Origin: Liriodendron chinense
Taxonomy: Eukaryota > Streptophyta > Magnoliopsida > Magnoliales > Magnoliaceae
Assembly (NCBI GenBank): GCA_003013855.2
Contig: ML058588.1
Span: forward strand, 2,655,128-2,719,127
Length of the DNA stretch: 64,000 bases
Direction: 5' to 3'
In this document: piece by piece, positions 30,554-41,900 of the stretch
Numbering within the stretch: the stretch's first letter is position 1
How the letters are laid out: each line of letters opens with the position of its first letter
Notes under the pieces: generated by a model
The model's database searches: none
What the model saw: only the letters and a program-made list of their open reading frames with translations
What the model was told of the DNA's origin: nothing
Position numbers and translations under genes: made by a program

Positions 30554-31316
30554 ATAGAAATATGAAGACTATTCCAAGTGAAATTTTAACTCTTGTATAT
30601 GTACGCACTATGTAACTTCTTCTTTTTTTCTATGGTTAGCTATGAAGGTGTAATGCTTTAAAATAATAATAATATTTTAAAGGTCTTACATGAAAATGAA
30701 ATTGAACTCCTCTCACATGCGCATTCATGTGCTCTAAAATTTGAACATTCATTTATCAAACTGGGTGTCTTGAAAAACTTGTTCAATTTACATTTCAAGC
30801 CATATTGGAATATCGTGCATCTTCAGGGGAGGTGCTGAATATATAGATGAGGCCATCTTTGATGGTTTTCCGTTAGCTTTTTTTTAGGTACTCTAGGAGG
30901 AGAATTATTAGATGTGTTTTTTCAAAGAGCGAGGAAGTTAGGGATTGGGTAGTACAAATAGCAAAAGCCGTAGGCTAAGGCTGAGATGCCTCTCTTGTTG
31001 ATTGCGCCCAAACATAACATTGGTAGTGCATGAATTTGCAATTTCTACATCGAAAATATACTTAAAAAGTCGTTCTAGTTCGTTGAATGGCACTAGCCCT
31101 AGATTCTTCCCTTTAATAAATGAATCAAGAATTTATGGAATCATTACTCTGCCGAAGCTTCCCCTTTGAGTCGACGGCTGGTTTGCCATCCATCCTACTA
31201 TATTACTGAAGGTCAGTAGGCCATGCAAGTAAGACAAAAAAACCGGCTTTGATGCCTCCACTTGCTCCTTCCCTCCTCGGTCTCGCTCTGATTGCTCAAG
31301 TATGCATATAGAGTAA
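30554..31316. other. Intergenic; possible organelle-derived stretch
   Basis: 30554-30930 holds the likely 3' UTR of the small gene and AT-rich spacer. About 30940-31316 differs in texture (balanced base composition, few homopolymers, TTCTTCCCTTTAATAAATG, CCTTCCCTCCTCGGTCTCGC) and reads like plant mitochondrial non-coding DNA. That impression cannot be proven here. Confidence 0.25.
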
Positions 31317-31324
31317 CTCTCAAG

Positions 31325-32494
31325 TAGGGCTCTCAATGGAGTGGGTCAGATCCGAGATCCAATTCTCTCCGAATCCATATAATGCGGCTTTGGATCATAA
31401 AATAAGTCCGTTTATTTAAATAGACCAGATTTGGATCTTAAAATAGATCCGATTACTTAAAAGGACTGGATTTGGATTCACAAAAATATATCTGAGTTCA
31501 ATCCGAATTCGATCCAGATCTGACTCATTGTCACCTTAGGGCCTGTTTGTTTTCTGCCGTTGACTGTAATTACCTTGTAAATTAGTAATAATTATTTACC
31601 TAGGTAATTATGCCATCTTTTTTGAGGCAGCAGAGACCGGTTACTTTTTTAGCACAAAAAATGAGGAATATGTGAACTAAATGTGGAGCCCACCATGATG
31701 TATGTGGCTTATCCACACCGTTCATCAATTATGCTTGTTGAATTTAAGTTGTGAACCCAAAAATGAGACATATCTAAAGCTCAAGTGGACCACGCCACAG
31801 AAAATGGTGGAAATCAAGTGCCTCCCATTAAAAACTTCTTGGAGGCCCCAAAAGTTTTGAATCAAGCTGATATTTGTGTTTTCCCCTTATCTGTGTCTAT
31901 GTGACCTTATGAACCGGTTAGATGACAAATAAACATCAATGTAAGCCCTGTGAAGGAAGAAACTTTCGACGGTGGACGGGTGATAGCCATTGCTTCTATT
32001 GTCGTGGGCCACTTGAGCATTGTATCAGCTTCATTTTTTGGTTCATCCCAGAAAATTACTTGCTAAAATAGATGGACAGCGCGGATAAGTCATATACATC
32101 ACAGTGGGACCCTCAAATTTAAGCTACTAGTTTTCGACCAATTTTCGAAAAAGAAATACTCACACATTTTCAAACTGAGTAAATAAGTAATAATTGAGAC
32201 ATGCTACTCTCAGGTCAACCATATCATAATAAATAGTGGGATTTACATCATTTTACTACTAAATTAAATATACTATATTATAGATTTTTTTAGATTCGTA
32301 ATGGGGTGGATTCGGACCTAGATCCAAACCGAATCCGATGGTTATATGGATTTTGGATCAGAAATGGATCTAACCATTTATAAATGGATCGAATATGGAT
32401 ATCACCTTTTGGATCTGAGTTGGATCTGAATCTGTCTACAGATAGAGCCGGATCCAACTGGATCCAATCTAGATCCGACCCATTGAGAGCCCTA
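31325..32494. mobile_element. hAT-type element with 8-bp target duplication, carrying a nested MITE
   Basis: 1,170 bp bounded by TAGGGCTCTCAATGG and CCATTGAGAGCCCTA, flanked on both sides by CTCTCAAG (31317-31324 and 32495-32502). The GGATC-rich ends (GATCCGA, TGGATC repeated) are typical of this family. A GGGCCCAC-type MITE (about 31675-32125) is nested within it, which explains its extra length compared with the 602-bp relative at 35500. No transposase ORF. Confidence 0.85.
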
Positions 32495-32643
32495 CTCTCA
32501 AGTCTAACTCGTTGGACTACAAGTTATGGTCCACCCAACGGATAACTTTCAATCAGTTAAGAGCATGTGACATCTAGCCCCTCTAATAGGTTGGCCCACC
32601 CATGAGGATCACTTATTTCAAACATAAGCCCCATCTGCTCATT

Positions 32644-32646
<3 letters not shown>

Positions 32647-32704
<58 letters not shown>
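32647..32704. repeat. (AT)n microsatellite
   Basis: About 58 bases of alternating A and T immediately before the next inverted-repeat element. Confidence 0.95.
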
Positions 32705-32708
<4 letters not shown>

Positions 32709-32713
32709 AAAAG

Positions 32714-33543
32714 TAGAGTTGTTCAAAAAATCGACCAAACTAATAAAACTGACTGAACCGAACTAGTTGGTTTCAGTTCGGTTGTCTGTCTGTAAAAATT
32801 ATAAACCATTTTCAATAGGGCCATGCACGGTTTGGTCGGTTCGATTTTGAGGGGCAATACCCAACCGAACCAACTTAATCGGTTTTGAATATTTAACAAC
32901 CGAACCGAACTGAATAAATTCGGGTCGGTTCGGTTTTGTCGGTTTCATTACAACATTCAAAAAATTAAGAAAATCTAAATCTCTGGTGGACTACACCAAT
33001 GTAAAAACTGGTGAATGACCATTAAAACTTTTTTATAATGATATGCCACAAAAGTTTTGGATTAAGCTGGAAGTGAAATTTGACTTTTCCCTTCATCGAG
33101 GTATATTTGACCTTATCAACTGGTTAGATGGCAAAGCACATTGCAAATCTTCTTGAAGTGGGCTTGAGGACATTTTATGGCGAGCTCTCAATCAACATTG
33201 TTTCCTATGGTGTGGTCCACCTGAGATTTAAATCTGATAAATTTTTAGAACACATCCTAAAATGGGTTGAGAAAATGATTGGACGGCGTAGATATATAAC
33301 ATATTATCAAGGTGGGCCATACGGTAGGGGTAACGTTAATAAATATAATTTAAATATATAGTTGGTTCGGTTCGGTTGAAAACAGTTTATAATTTTTACA
33401 AACCGACAACCGAACCGACATTCTCGATTTTTAATATAAAAAAAAAGAACCGAACCCAAATAGAATGGAAAATAGATCGAAACCGACCAGTTCGGTCCGG
33501 TTCGGTCAATTTTATTGGTTCGGTCGATTTTTGAACAGCCCTA
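32714..33543. mobile_element. hAT-like element with CGGTTCGG-rich inverted ends
   Basis: 830 bp from TAGAGTTGTTCAAAAAATCG to the reverse complement CGATTTTTGAACAGCCCTA. Both arms repeat GGTTCGGTT/AACCGAACC over more than 100 bp. No matching 8-bp flanks were found (GGGAAAAG against GTTTTCAG). A GGGCCAT-type MITE is nested near 33000-33340. No transposase. Confidence 0.65.
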
Positions 33544-33566
33544 GTTTTCAGCCGAGTTGAACCGAC

Positions 33567-33627
<61 letters not shown>

Positions 33628-33862
33628 AATTATATTTATTATGCATATGTTACCCCTATCGTATGGCCTACCTTGATAAAATATTATATATCCATATTGT
33701 TTATTCACTTTCTCAGTCCATTTTATGATGTGTTCCAAAAAATTAATTAGATCCATATCTTAGATGGACCACACTACAGGAAACATTGTTGATTGAGCAC
33801 TCACAATTAAAAATGTCCTAGGGCCCACTTGAAGAAGATCTACAATGTGTATTTGTCATCGT
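33115..33862. repeat. Inverted duplication, about 245-bp arms
   Basis: Positions about 33115-33362 and 33622-33862 are inverted copies of one MITE interior. Compare TAACGTTAATAAATATAATT at about 33332 with AATTATATTTATTATGCATA at 33629, and CTCAATCAACATTGTTTCC with GGAAACATTGTTGATTGAG. The centre holds the hAT-like right end and a TA microsatellite (33570-33624). It would fold into a long hairpin if transcribed. Confidence 0.7.
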
Positions 33863-34219
33863 GTCATCTAATCCGCTCCCCGTGAGATCTCATATGTGAT
33901 ACAGACGAGAATTATTGTTTCACAGGAAGTTCCTGCACTGGGAGTCTAGGTGGGGCCCATCATGATGTTTTGAGAAATCCACCACGTCCATTCGTTACTT
34001 GGAAGTTATCATCCAAAGCTCTAATTTTCGGGACAGTTCGGGTCGAGTGGAACAGGTCGGGGTATGGGTCGGGTTGGGCGGGTTTGGCATGTATTCTAAA
34101 CCATACCTAAACTAAAAACGGTTCAGCTGTATTAACCCAGGAACAAACCATTTTCTCTACCGGGTCTGGTCAAGCAGGTTGACCAAGAAGATGTGCAGCC
34201 CTAGAAAAGGTATTATGCG

Positions 34220-34720
34220 CTCAGACCTCATGAGAACTTCCCATGAGGTCGAGCTGTGTGGGCCCCACTATGATGTGTATCTGACATCCACACCATGCAT
34301 TTGGTGGGTCCCCTATTGGTTATGGGATATCCCAAAAATCAGTTGTATCCTGGAACTCAAGTGGGCCATATCAATTGAAACAGTGTAAAATCATGACTAC
34401 AACGTTGAAAAACACTTGTTGGGGCCCACCTAAGTTTTGGATACGGTTGAAACTTGGTATAACCTCTTTTTTAAGTCGGGCACACACAATGGATGGTCTG
34501 GATTTCTCAACGACATCTCAATCTATCCTACAAACAGTCATAAAGTTTCCAATGAGTGGATATCCACTCTTAACTGTTGTCTATGGTGTCTCCCACTCAA
34601 GTCATGGATTGACTTGAGTTTTAGGCCCATGGCCCACCATGAAATGGTGCATTTGACTGATGGTGTGGATGCCCATCACACATCACAATGGGGCCCACAC
34701 AACTCGACCTCATGGGGTCA
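34220..34720. mobile_element. MITE with GACCTCATG inverted ends (unit A)
   Basis: The left end is a small palindrome GACCTCATGAG...CATGAGGTCGAG followed by CTGTGTGGGCCCCAC. The right end, GGGGCCCACACAACTCGACC TCATGGGGTC, mirrors it. The interior carries GGTGGGTCCCCTATTG and GGATATCCACTC. In units B and C the left end has lost about 25 bases of the palindrome (39330 and 45065 regions). Confidence 0.65.
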
Positions 34721-34745
34721 GTTTGAGTGGAGATGAAAGATCTTA

Positions 34746-35223
34746 GTGCCTGTTTGGATTTTTGAAAACCTTTGTAAATGATAGTGAAGGCGGAAGTCTT
34801 TTGATTGGATACGTAATATCTGACCGATATTTCATTCATCGGAAATCACACTAATGAATGCTTGTTTCCACCGCTTTTCGTTGAAATTCAACTGTGAGGA
34901 TGGACGGCATGGATGTGAGGTACAGACATCAAGGAGGGCCCTAGAGTTAGGGATTTACCCACATGGGTGGAATTAGGATCCACTAAAGCCATGCCTGGTT
35001 TGCCCTGCCCTAAATACCATTGATACGGAAAGTTGGGATTATGTATCCAATCACCCGATTTAATTACTATAGTAAATGGAATTTTCTTCAACTAAGCCAC
35101 AACTACTTGATCATGAACTGTATTATGATATTTTTTATAGAAATCAGGTAGAATACCCTGAAAAACATAATTATTATAGAAATACCAACCATTACCGGGG
35201 ATTCCATGAATCCAAATAGGCCC
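34746..35223. mobile_element. PIF/Harbinger-type MITE (unit A)
   Basis: 478 bp with ends GTGCCTGTTTGGATTTTTG and CATGAATCCAAATAGGCCC and a TTA target duplication (34743-34745, 35224-35226). GCCTGTTTGG ends and TWA duplication are Tourist hallmarks. Inside is a nested GGATGGACGGCATGGATG MITE fragment. Counterparts are at 39837-40326 (unit B) and 45570-46059 (unit C). Confidence 0.75.
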
Positions 35224-35499
35224 TTAACGACCGTCATGCGGAATGTTTTTTTCTTTTCTTTTCTTTTTTCTTTTTGGGTTAGTACATACACCCCATTGTT
35301 AGTCACACCGTAATGTTGGCCACCCCTACTTGAGAATCGATACCAAGACCTTCGTGTTAAAATGAGGTTATCTTCGCTTAGTTTAGCGATTGTCATGCGG
35401 ACTTGATGACACGCCACCCTTCATCCAATATATCCCTGGAACTTTCTTGTGAGTGCGGCACGCACCTTTTTGTTTGTTTCGAAACTGTTTTGATAAAGG

Positions 35500-36101
35500 T
35501 AGGGCTCTCAATGGAGCAGGTCAGATCCGATATCCGATTCGTTTTGAATTCGTATAATGTGGATTTGAATCTTTAAATAGGTTTGATTAATTAAATGGAC
35601 AGGATTTGGATCTTAAAATAGGCTCGATTAATTAAATGGATCAGATTTGGATTCACATAAATATATCCAAATTCGATCTAAATCCATTTATAGATTTTCA
35701 TATTTGGAGCCGGATTCAACTAAATCTGCATTGTCACCTTAATATATTGTTATATCTATGCCGACCATCTGTTTTTCAGATTATTTTAGGCCATGTCTTA
35801 AAATTGAGACATATGCCAATCTCAGGTCAACCATATCATAGTAAATAGTGAGATTTGCATAATTTTGCTACTAAATTAAATATATCATGTTATATATTTT
35901 TAGATATGTGATGGGGTGGATTCGATCCTAGATACGACTCGAATCCAATGGTTATATGGATTTTGGATTAAAAAATGGATCTAACTATTTATAAATGGAT
36001 CAAATATGGATATAACATTTTGGATCCGAGTGGCATCCGAATCCTTCTACTGATTTTCAGACTTGGAGCCAGATCCAAAGACCGACCCACTGAGAGCCCC
36101 A
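35500..36101. mobile_element. hAT-type element with GATAAAGG target duplication (unit A)
   Basis: 602 bp from TAGGGCTCTCAATGG to CACTGAGAGCCCCA, flanked by GATAAAGG at 35492-35499 and 36102-36109. Same family as 31325-32494, without the nested MITE. Orthologous copies are at 40617-41272 and 46352-46977; unit B has a short internal duplication near 41215-41250. Confidence 0.85.
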
Positions 36102-36666
36102 GATAAAGGCGAACTATTACCATTACGTACCACACCACTGGGCCGATTTGCAGGCCCTTAAGATGTGTTTATATTTAATTTAGGCAATCATTCAAACAAG
36201 TAAACAGTAAAAATAAGTTGGCCTCCAAGTCTAAGCTGGTCCACTCATCAGGTGGGCTACAGATGTATGCTTATAAGTCGAGAGTGAATGATTGTGGTAC
36301 ACGTGTGCATGTTTCTGGTACATCAGGTGTTGCCACCATTCCCTGGCCCAAAGAGCAGCGTGGTCCCCGTATCAGGTGGACTGCAAGTGTATGGTGAATT
36401 TGGGCTGGGCCACTGGTTGTTTATTCTAACCGTCCCTTTTTTTCATGGACGTGGACCCTCCTGATCAATAGACCATATTAATTTCGGGCCAGTGAATTTT
36501 CAGTACTGTGGGATTCACCTGACGACCGTCCATCTAAGTAAGGGGTCGCATTATCTATACAGTTCAGTTGAGTTAGAAGCATCCCACGTGTCCAATTTCC
36601 AGGTGCATTTGCAAGATTCATCGTACTCTACCAGAGCATAGAGGTTTCTCTTTTCCGGGTTTCACT

Positions 36667-36795
36667 TAGGGCTGTAAATGGGCCGGGCTTGGGGTAGGTA
36701 TTGGCCCGGATTTGCACCGTTTCAATCCGGGCATTCGGGCCATTCTGTGTAAAATTCTAATTTTTCAGGCCCGAGATGGCCCATTGACACCCCTA
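36667..36795. mobile_element. 129-bp hAT MITE with GTTTCACT target duplication (unit A)
   Basis: The ends are TAGGGCTGTAAATGGGCC and GGCCCATTGACACCCCTA, flanked by GTTTCACT at 36659-36666 and 36796-36803. The same insertion at the same site, with the same duplication, is at 42380-42508 and 48062-48190 (all 129 bp), so it preceded the unit duplications. Confidence 0.9.
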
Positions 36796-38963
36796 GTTTC
36801 ACTGGAAGCGGATTGCGTGGTGTGTTGGCGTCACCAAGTTCTGTGGATCCCACCTTGATGTATGTATTATGTATCCACTCCGTCCATCCGTTTTTCCAGA
36901 TTATTTTAGGTTACTATTCCAAACATTAACTAGAGAACATTATCAGGTAGACCACACCATAAGAAAGAGTGGTGATTGACCATCCTACCATTAGAAACTT
37001 CTTAGGACGTACCTTCATGTTTATTTACCATCCAATCTGTTGATAAGGTCACATGAGCCTGGATTAAGGGAAAAAAACAAATATAAGCTTCATCCAATAC
37101 TTTTGTGGCTCATTAATGGTCAATCACTACTGTTTCCTGTGTTATGGTCCACCTGATGATTTGATATGCTTACTTTTCGGTATCATCCCCTAAAATGATC
37201 TGTAAAAATGGATGAACGGCGTGGATACATAATAAATACATCAAGGTGGGCCCCACGGTAACCCACAGTAAGGGAAGCACCGTCTTGGGTGAGGCCGGGG
37301 TCTCACCTCATCTGCTCTCACAAAGTTCTTATCTACTCAGGACGCTGACCACAGTATTGAAAAACAATGAACCGCTCTTGGGTTCTGCGCTAGAAACGAC
37401 AGCGGTTACTTTCGCAAATCGACACCCACGTGGATGGATCCTTCATAATATCCACACCGTCCATCAGTTACCCTGACTCATTTTAACTATAAATCCCAAA
37501 TTTTATGATAATATAAATCCAAAAAAGGCCAAACTAAGGAACCAGTTGGGATCAAACGCAACCATTGGTGTGTTTTTGGGCCCACATTGGTATCTATATG
37601 ACATATAATCCATTCATATGATGTCAGTCATGAGGATGAAAACAACCATCCAAAAATCACAGTATAAAAAGTATCTATATGGCATTCATTTTCAGCTTGA
37701 TCCAAAACTTTTGTAGCCTAAGTATAGAAAGTTTCAGTGGTCATTCACAAGTTTTACATTGGTGTGATCCACCGGAGATTTGGATATTCTTAATTTCTTA
37801 ACGTTGTCATGAAATCGACAAAACTGAACCAACCAAAAATTATCTGGTTCAATTCGATTAGTGAGGCTTCATCAATTCAGTTAGGTTGTTAAATATTCAA
37901 AACCAACTAAGTCAATTCAGTTAAATTTCTCTCCTCAAGAATGAATCGACCGAACCGTGCATAACCCTAGGGAAAAGGTTAGGCCTGCACACGGGTCGGG
38001 TTGAGACCAATCCTGGACTGAACCTAAATATATTTTAAAGGTTCGAGTTTTGGTCTGGGTCATGACTAAGTTGGGCTGACCCAACCCTAACCCTACCTTA
38101 CTTGCAAAAGGGTCAACCCTAACCCTACCCTACCCTACACTATATGCTAAACCGGGTGGGGTCGGGTCGGGTCGGGTTAGGACTATGTTATACTTAGTTG
38201 TATTCTTTTTAACTTTGTGGCCCATAAAACATTTTTAATGGTCATTTATTTTAGTGGTATGGTTCACCTGAGATTTTGAACTTATTGAGGTTTGGAATCA
38301 TACCCTAAAATGATACAGGAAAACAGTTGGACGAAGTGGAAATACAAAAAATACATTAAGGTGGGCCCCACACGATTAGGGTTACACCCACTAAGTTGTT
38401 ACAATGGTAATAGCTAATTCTCTCCCATGAGATCGAGAGAGGAATCAACGGATTAGGTGAGACCCCGGATCCACCAAGGTGGGTGGGACCTTAACTATGG
38501 GACCATTGTAATGTATGTGACTACATCTACTCCATCCATTCGTATTAAAAGTTCATTTTACGACATGAACAAAAAAAAATGAAGCAGTTTCAAGTCCCAG
38601 ATGGGCCATAATACAGGGAAAAGTGGTGATTAGCCATTAAAAGCTTCTTATGGGCCACAAAAGCTTTGGATCAAGATGATATTTATGTGACCTCTTCATC
38701 TAGATGTTTGTGACCTTATCAACAGGTTGGATGAAAAAAAAAATGGCAAATAAACATTTCGGTGAAATCCATCAAGTTTTCTATGATAAAGATTCAATCA
38801 TGACTGTTTTTATGGTGTGGTCCGCCTAAGATTTGAATTAACTTCATTTTTTGGTATCATATCCTAAAATGATCTTTCAAAATGGTTGGACGGTGTGGAT
38901 TTAAGACACATACATCACTGTGAGCCCCACAGTTAGGGGTCCACCCACCTTGGTGGATCCCGG

Positions 38964-41900
38964 GTGTCATCTAATCCACTCTCCGTGAGATCTCATATGT
39001 GATACAAACGAGGATTGTTTCACAGGAAGTTCCTGCACTAGGGAGGGTAGGTAGGGCCCATCATAATGTTTTTGAGAAATCCACCACATCCATTTGTTTC
39101 TTGCAAGTTACCATCCAAAGCTCCAATTTTTGGGACGGTTCGAGTCGAGCGGAACGGGTCGGGGTACGGGTCGGGTCGGGCGGGTTTGGGGTGTATTCTA
39201 AACTATACCTAAATTAAAAACGGTCTAGCCACATTGACCCAGGACCGGACCATTTTCTCTACCGGGTTGGGTCGGGCGGGTTTGGCGGGTTAACCGAGAA
39301 GATGTGCAACCTTAGAAAAGGTACTATGCGCTCGACAGGTCGAGCTGTGTGGGCCCCACTGTGATGTGTATCTGACATCCACACCATGCATTTGGTGGGT
39401 CCCCTATTGCTTATGGGATATCCCAAAAATCAGTTGTATTCGAAACTCAAGTGGGCCATATCAACTGAAACAGTGTAAAATCATGACTACAACATTGAAA
39501 AGCACTTGTTGGGGCCCACCTGAGTTTTGGATACGATTGAAACTTGGCGTGACCTCTTTTCTAAGTCGGGCACACACAATGGATGGTCTAGATTTCTCAA
39601 CGACATCTCCATCGATCCTATAAACGGTCATAAAGTTTCCAATGAGTAGATATCCACTCTTAACTGTTGTCTATGGTGTGGCCCACTCAAGTCATGGATT
39701 GGCCTGAGTTTTAAGCCCATGGCCCACCACGAAATGGTGCATTTGACTGATCGTGTGAATGCCCATCAGCATATCACAATGGGGCCCACACAACTCGACC
39801 TCATGGGGTCAGTTTGAGTGGAGACGAAAGATCTTAATGCCTGTTTGGATTTTTGGAAACAGTTGTAAAGGATAGTGAAGGCACGAGTTTCAAAGGAAGT
39901 CTTTTGATTGGATGCGTAATATCTCACTAATATTTCATTCATCGGAAATCACACTGTAATGAATGCCTATTTCCACCACTTTTCGTCGAAATTCAGCTGT
40001 GAGGATGGACGACATGGATGTGAGGTACATACATCAAGGAAGGCCCTACAGTTAGGGATCTACCCACGTGGGTGGAATTAGGATCCACTGAAGCCACGCC
40101 CGGTTTGTCCTGCCCTAAATACCATTGATATGGGAAGTTGGGATTACATATCCAATCACCCGATTTAATTACTATTGTAAATGGAATTTGCTTCAACTAA
40201 CCCACAACTACTTGATCATGAACTATATTATGATATTTTTATAGAAATCCGGTGGAATGCCCTGAAAAACATAATTATAATAGAAATACCAACCATTATA
40301 GGGATTCCATGAATCCAAATAGGCCCTTAACAACCATTATGTGGAATGTTTTTTCTTTTGTTTTTTTTTTCTTTTCTTTTTTTTTTTTTCTTTTTGGGTT
40401 AGTAATACACCTCATTGTTAGTCACACCATAATGTTGGCCACCCCTACTTGAGAATTGATACCAAGACCTTAGTGTTAAAACGAGGTTATCTTCTCTCAG
40501 TTTAGTTATGGTCATGCACACTTGATGTCATGCCACCTTCCTCCAATATATCCCTGGCACTTCCTTGTGAGTGCGACACGCACCTTTTGTTTGTTTCGAA
40601 ACTGTTTTGATAAAGGTAGGGCTCTCAATGGAGCAGGTCAGATATGAGATCCGATTCATTTTGAATCCGTATAATGCAGATTTGGATATTTAAATAGGTT
40701 CGATTAATTAAATGGACTGGATTTGGATCTTAAAATAGGCCCGATTAATTAAATGGACCAGATTTGGATTCACAGAAATATATCCAAATCCGATCTGAAT
40801 CCATTTATAGATTTTTCATATTTGGAGCCGGATCTAACTGAATCCAATCTACATCCGACTCATTGTCACCTTACTATATTGTTATATCCATGTTGACCAT
40901 CTATTTTCCGGATTATTTTAGGCCACGTCTCAAAATTGAGACACGCCAATCTCAGGTCGACCATATCATAGTAAATAGTGGGATTTGCATCATTTTCCTA
41001 CTAAATTAAATATATCAAGTTATATATTTTTTAGATTTGTGATGGGGTGGATTTGGATCTAGATACGACCAAAATCCAATGATTATATGGATTTTGGATA
41101 AAAAATGGATCTGACTATTTATAAATGGATCGGATATGGATATCACATTTTGGATCCAAGTTAGATCCGAATCCGTCTACAGATTTTCGGACTTGGAGCC
41201 CGATCCAAAGACCGTCCCAGATCCCGATCCAGATCCAAAGACCGTCCCAGATCCAACCCATTCAGAGCCCTAGTCATAAAGGTGAACTATTACCACTACA
41301 TACCACACCACTTGGCCGACTTGCATGCCCTTAAGATGCGTTTATATTTAATTTAGGCAATCATTTAAAACAAGTAAATAGTAAAAATAAATTGGCATCC
41401 ATGTCTAGCCGGTCTATGAGGGCTGTAAATGGTTGGGATCGAGGCGGGTTTAGCCAAAACTAAACCCGCTCATTTACTAAACGAGTCTGGGTCCAAATTT
41501 TAAATCCAGACCCTTTTACTAAATGGGCGGGTCCAGGTCGGGTCCGAGTCAACCTATCAGACCCATTTATAATTGGGTCCAGGTCTGGTAGAGGGAGATC
41601 CACCCAAACCCATTTATAAATGGGTCGGGTCTAATGGGTCTGGGTCTAGATCAAGTATGCAAGCATTTTACAAGGCTTAAAACTAGGTCTGGACGGGTTT
41701 GGGCTGGATGGGTCCCTTGAAACATAGACCAAACCCGCTAACTTACTAAATGGGTTCGGTTCGGTTCGGTTCGGGTCGAGCCGGGCCTAATATAAAGGAA
41801 AACCAGACCCCATACCTGTTTAGCAAGTGGGTCTATTCTTGGACCAAGACCCGTACCATTTAACAGATGGGTCAGGTCTGGGTACGGGTCTAAATAGGTC

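Larger units (their letters stand above)
33861..38963. repeat. Tandem array unit A (5.1 kb)
   Basis: The unit starts at GTGTCATCTAATCCGCTCC and is repeated as units B (38964) and C (44708) with high identity. Contents in order: a GACCTCATG-ended MITE (about 34220-34720), Harbinger-type MITE (34746-35223), SINE-like segment (about 35310-35400), hAT (35500-36101), hAT (36667-36795), MITE core, a 430-bp piece shared with the D duplication (about 37246-37670), CCCTAACCC-containing hAT-like text (about 37985-38200) and a final TIR MITE. Unit A lacks the 528-bp hAT insertion of B and C. No supportable gene. Confidence 0.85.

Noticed and set aside
34179..34617. Repeated open frames of 60-100 codons in the tandem units (also 39366 and 45100)
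   Set aside because: They lie in MITE sequence, appear because the units are copies, and show no domain or codon conservation.
38060..38150. Telomere-like CCCTAACCCTA runs (also 43800-43870 and 63661-63683)
   Set aside because: Only a few units, mixed with GGGTC/GACCC text of hAT-like elements. Not a telomere or interstitial telomere array.
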